From: Verrucomicrobiota bacterium
GTDB taxonomy: Bacteria; Verrucomicrobiota; Verrucomicrobiia; Verrucomicrobiales; Verrucomicrobiaceae
Assembly (NCBI GenBank): GCA_023429545.1
Contig: JAEYUU010000038.1
Coordinates: 1-7,400 of the forward strand
DNA length: 7,400 bases
Direction: 5' to 3'
Shown: one piece after another, positions 6,838 to 7,400 of the stretch
How positions within the stretch are numbered: the first letter of the stretch is position 1
How the letters are laid out: every line of letters begins with the position of its first letter
Notes under the pieces: model-generated
Told to the model about the DNA's origin: nothing
The model's input: only the letters and a program-made list of their open reading frames with translations
Database searches by the model: none
Program-made: the position numbers and the translations under genes

Positions 6838-7212
6838 ATGCAGCCGAAGATCCGTTCCCTTGTCCTCCTGGCTCTCGCAGTGTTTGCCATTCACGGCGCG
6901 CAGGCCCAGCAGCCGGCGGTTCCGATGCTGACGGGATACCGCATCATCCTGCGCTCCAGTTCGGCACCCTACCAGATTTCCACGCCGGACGAGCCGAAAC
7001 GGAAGAACTGGTTCGTGGATCCCGATTCTGACGACAAGGCATTGCACACCTTTGGCGACGCCCAGCGTTTTGAGGCGAAGAAGTTTGAGAAAAAGAAGGT
7101 GCCCGACCCGAGGGTGGGCGAGCTGGATGTGTCCGAGCTCATCGTGGTGGATCACAAGACGAAGCGGGTCTTCACCCTGGTGATGAAGAAGGAGTATGTC
7201 TTCACGGAGTAA
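6838..7212 (+). CDS. Small exported protein of unknown function, 124 aa
   Basis: A signal peptide is clear: MQPKIR, a hydrophobic core (SLVLLALAVFAI) and an AQA cleavage site at residues 21-23, which is why the ATG at 6838 is preferred over the upstream TTG at 6802 that overlaps the GNAT stop. The mature part of about 100 residues is polar and basic, with probable beta strands at GYRIILRSS (33-41), SELIVVDH (99-106) and RVFTLVMKKEYVF (110-122), and a Lys/Glu-rich stretch FEAKKFEKKK (78-87). There is no lipobox and no cysteine in the mature protein. I do not recognise a family. It follows the GNAT gene by 32 bp on the same strand and could be co-transcribed, but a shared role is not evident. 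Confidence 0.7.
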   Translation: MQPKIRSLVLLALAVFAIHGAQAQQPAVPMLTGYRIILRSSSAPYQISTPDEPKRKNWFVDPDSDDKALHTFGDAQRFEAKKFEKKKVPDPRVGELDVSELIVVDHKTKRVFTLVMKKEYVFTE

Positions 7213-7260
7213 GACATAACGCACCACTCGCGAGCCGAGCCCTGAGGTCCACTCACCACT

Positions 7261-7400
7261 TCACGGCTGGCTTCCGAGCCACAGTAGGCCCATGACGGAC
7301 ATGCCATCACGGATGGTGCCATTGCGAGCCAGTTCGATGGCTTCCTCCAAGGGCATGCGCTTCACCTGGATCTTCTCCGTAGGCTCGGGCTGTGCATCAG
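7261..7400 (-). CDS. C-terminal fragment of a probable NUDIX hydrolase
   Basis: On the minus strand a frame that enters at the right edge and stops at 7261-7263 encodes 45 complete residues. They read EKIQVKRMPLEEAIEL, then RNGTIRDGMSVMGLLWL, ending GSQP. The order 'E-x-I-x-V-K-R-x-P-L-E-E-A', a short helix, 'G-x-I-x-D' and a final hydrophobic helix is the usual C-terminus of ADP-ribose pyrophosphatase-like NUDIX hydrolases, which cleave nucleoside diphosphate derivatives. The NUDIX box itself lies outside the window, so the call rests on this tail only. The gene converges on the small exported protein, with 48 bp between stop codons and no clear terminator. Confidence 0.65.
   Translation of the reverse strand, partial: DAQPEPTEKIQVKRMPLEEAIELARNGTIRDGMSVMGLLWLGSQP

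Overview
The window is high-GC bacterial DNA carrying ordinary chromosomal genes, with no sign of phage, insertion sequence, CRISPR array, rRNA or tRNA. A large secreted SASA-type esterase with a long extra C-terminal region, a NarL/FixJ regulator, an ArnT-like membrane glycosyltransferase and weak or absent Shine-Dalgarno sequences fit the Planctomycetota/Verrucomicrobiota group, most likely a verrucomicrobium. This placement is inferred from protein style; no marker gene is present.

Layout. (1) 2-553 (+): 3' part of a LuxR-type response regulator, cut by the left edge and followed within a few bases by a good intrinsic terminator. (2) 554-721: leader with two adjacent small hairpins. (3) 722-2227 (+): GT39/ArnT-like integral-membrane glycosyltransferase. 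(4) 2228-2478: non-coding gap between convergent genes, with several short hairpins and a G8 run. (5) 2479-5262 (-): 927-residue exported protein with an N-terminal SASA esterase domain and about 500 residues of a second, unrecognised region; this is the dominant feature. (6) 5263-5465: spacer holding the esterase leader. (7) 5466-5966 (-): soluble 166-residue protein of unknown function. (8) 5967-6073: AT-richer divergent spacer with a two-part inverted repeat flanked by A and T tracts. (9) 6074-6805 (+): GNAT acetyltransferase. (10) 6838-7212 (+): small exported protein of unknown function. (11) 7261-7400 (-): C-terminal end of what looks like a NUDIX hydrolase, cut by the right edge.

The genes do not form one pathway. 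Orientation changes at 2228-2478, 5967-6073 and 7213-7260, so transcription units are short. The regulator and glycosyltransferase are separated by a terminator. The GNAT and small exported protein may be co-transcribed (32 bp gap), and the esterase could be read from the same transcript as the 166-residue protein (203 bp gap). No multi-gene defence, secondary-metabolite or mobile system is visible. The least explained parts are the C-terminal half of the esterase and the two proteins of unknown function.
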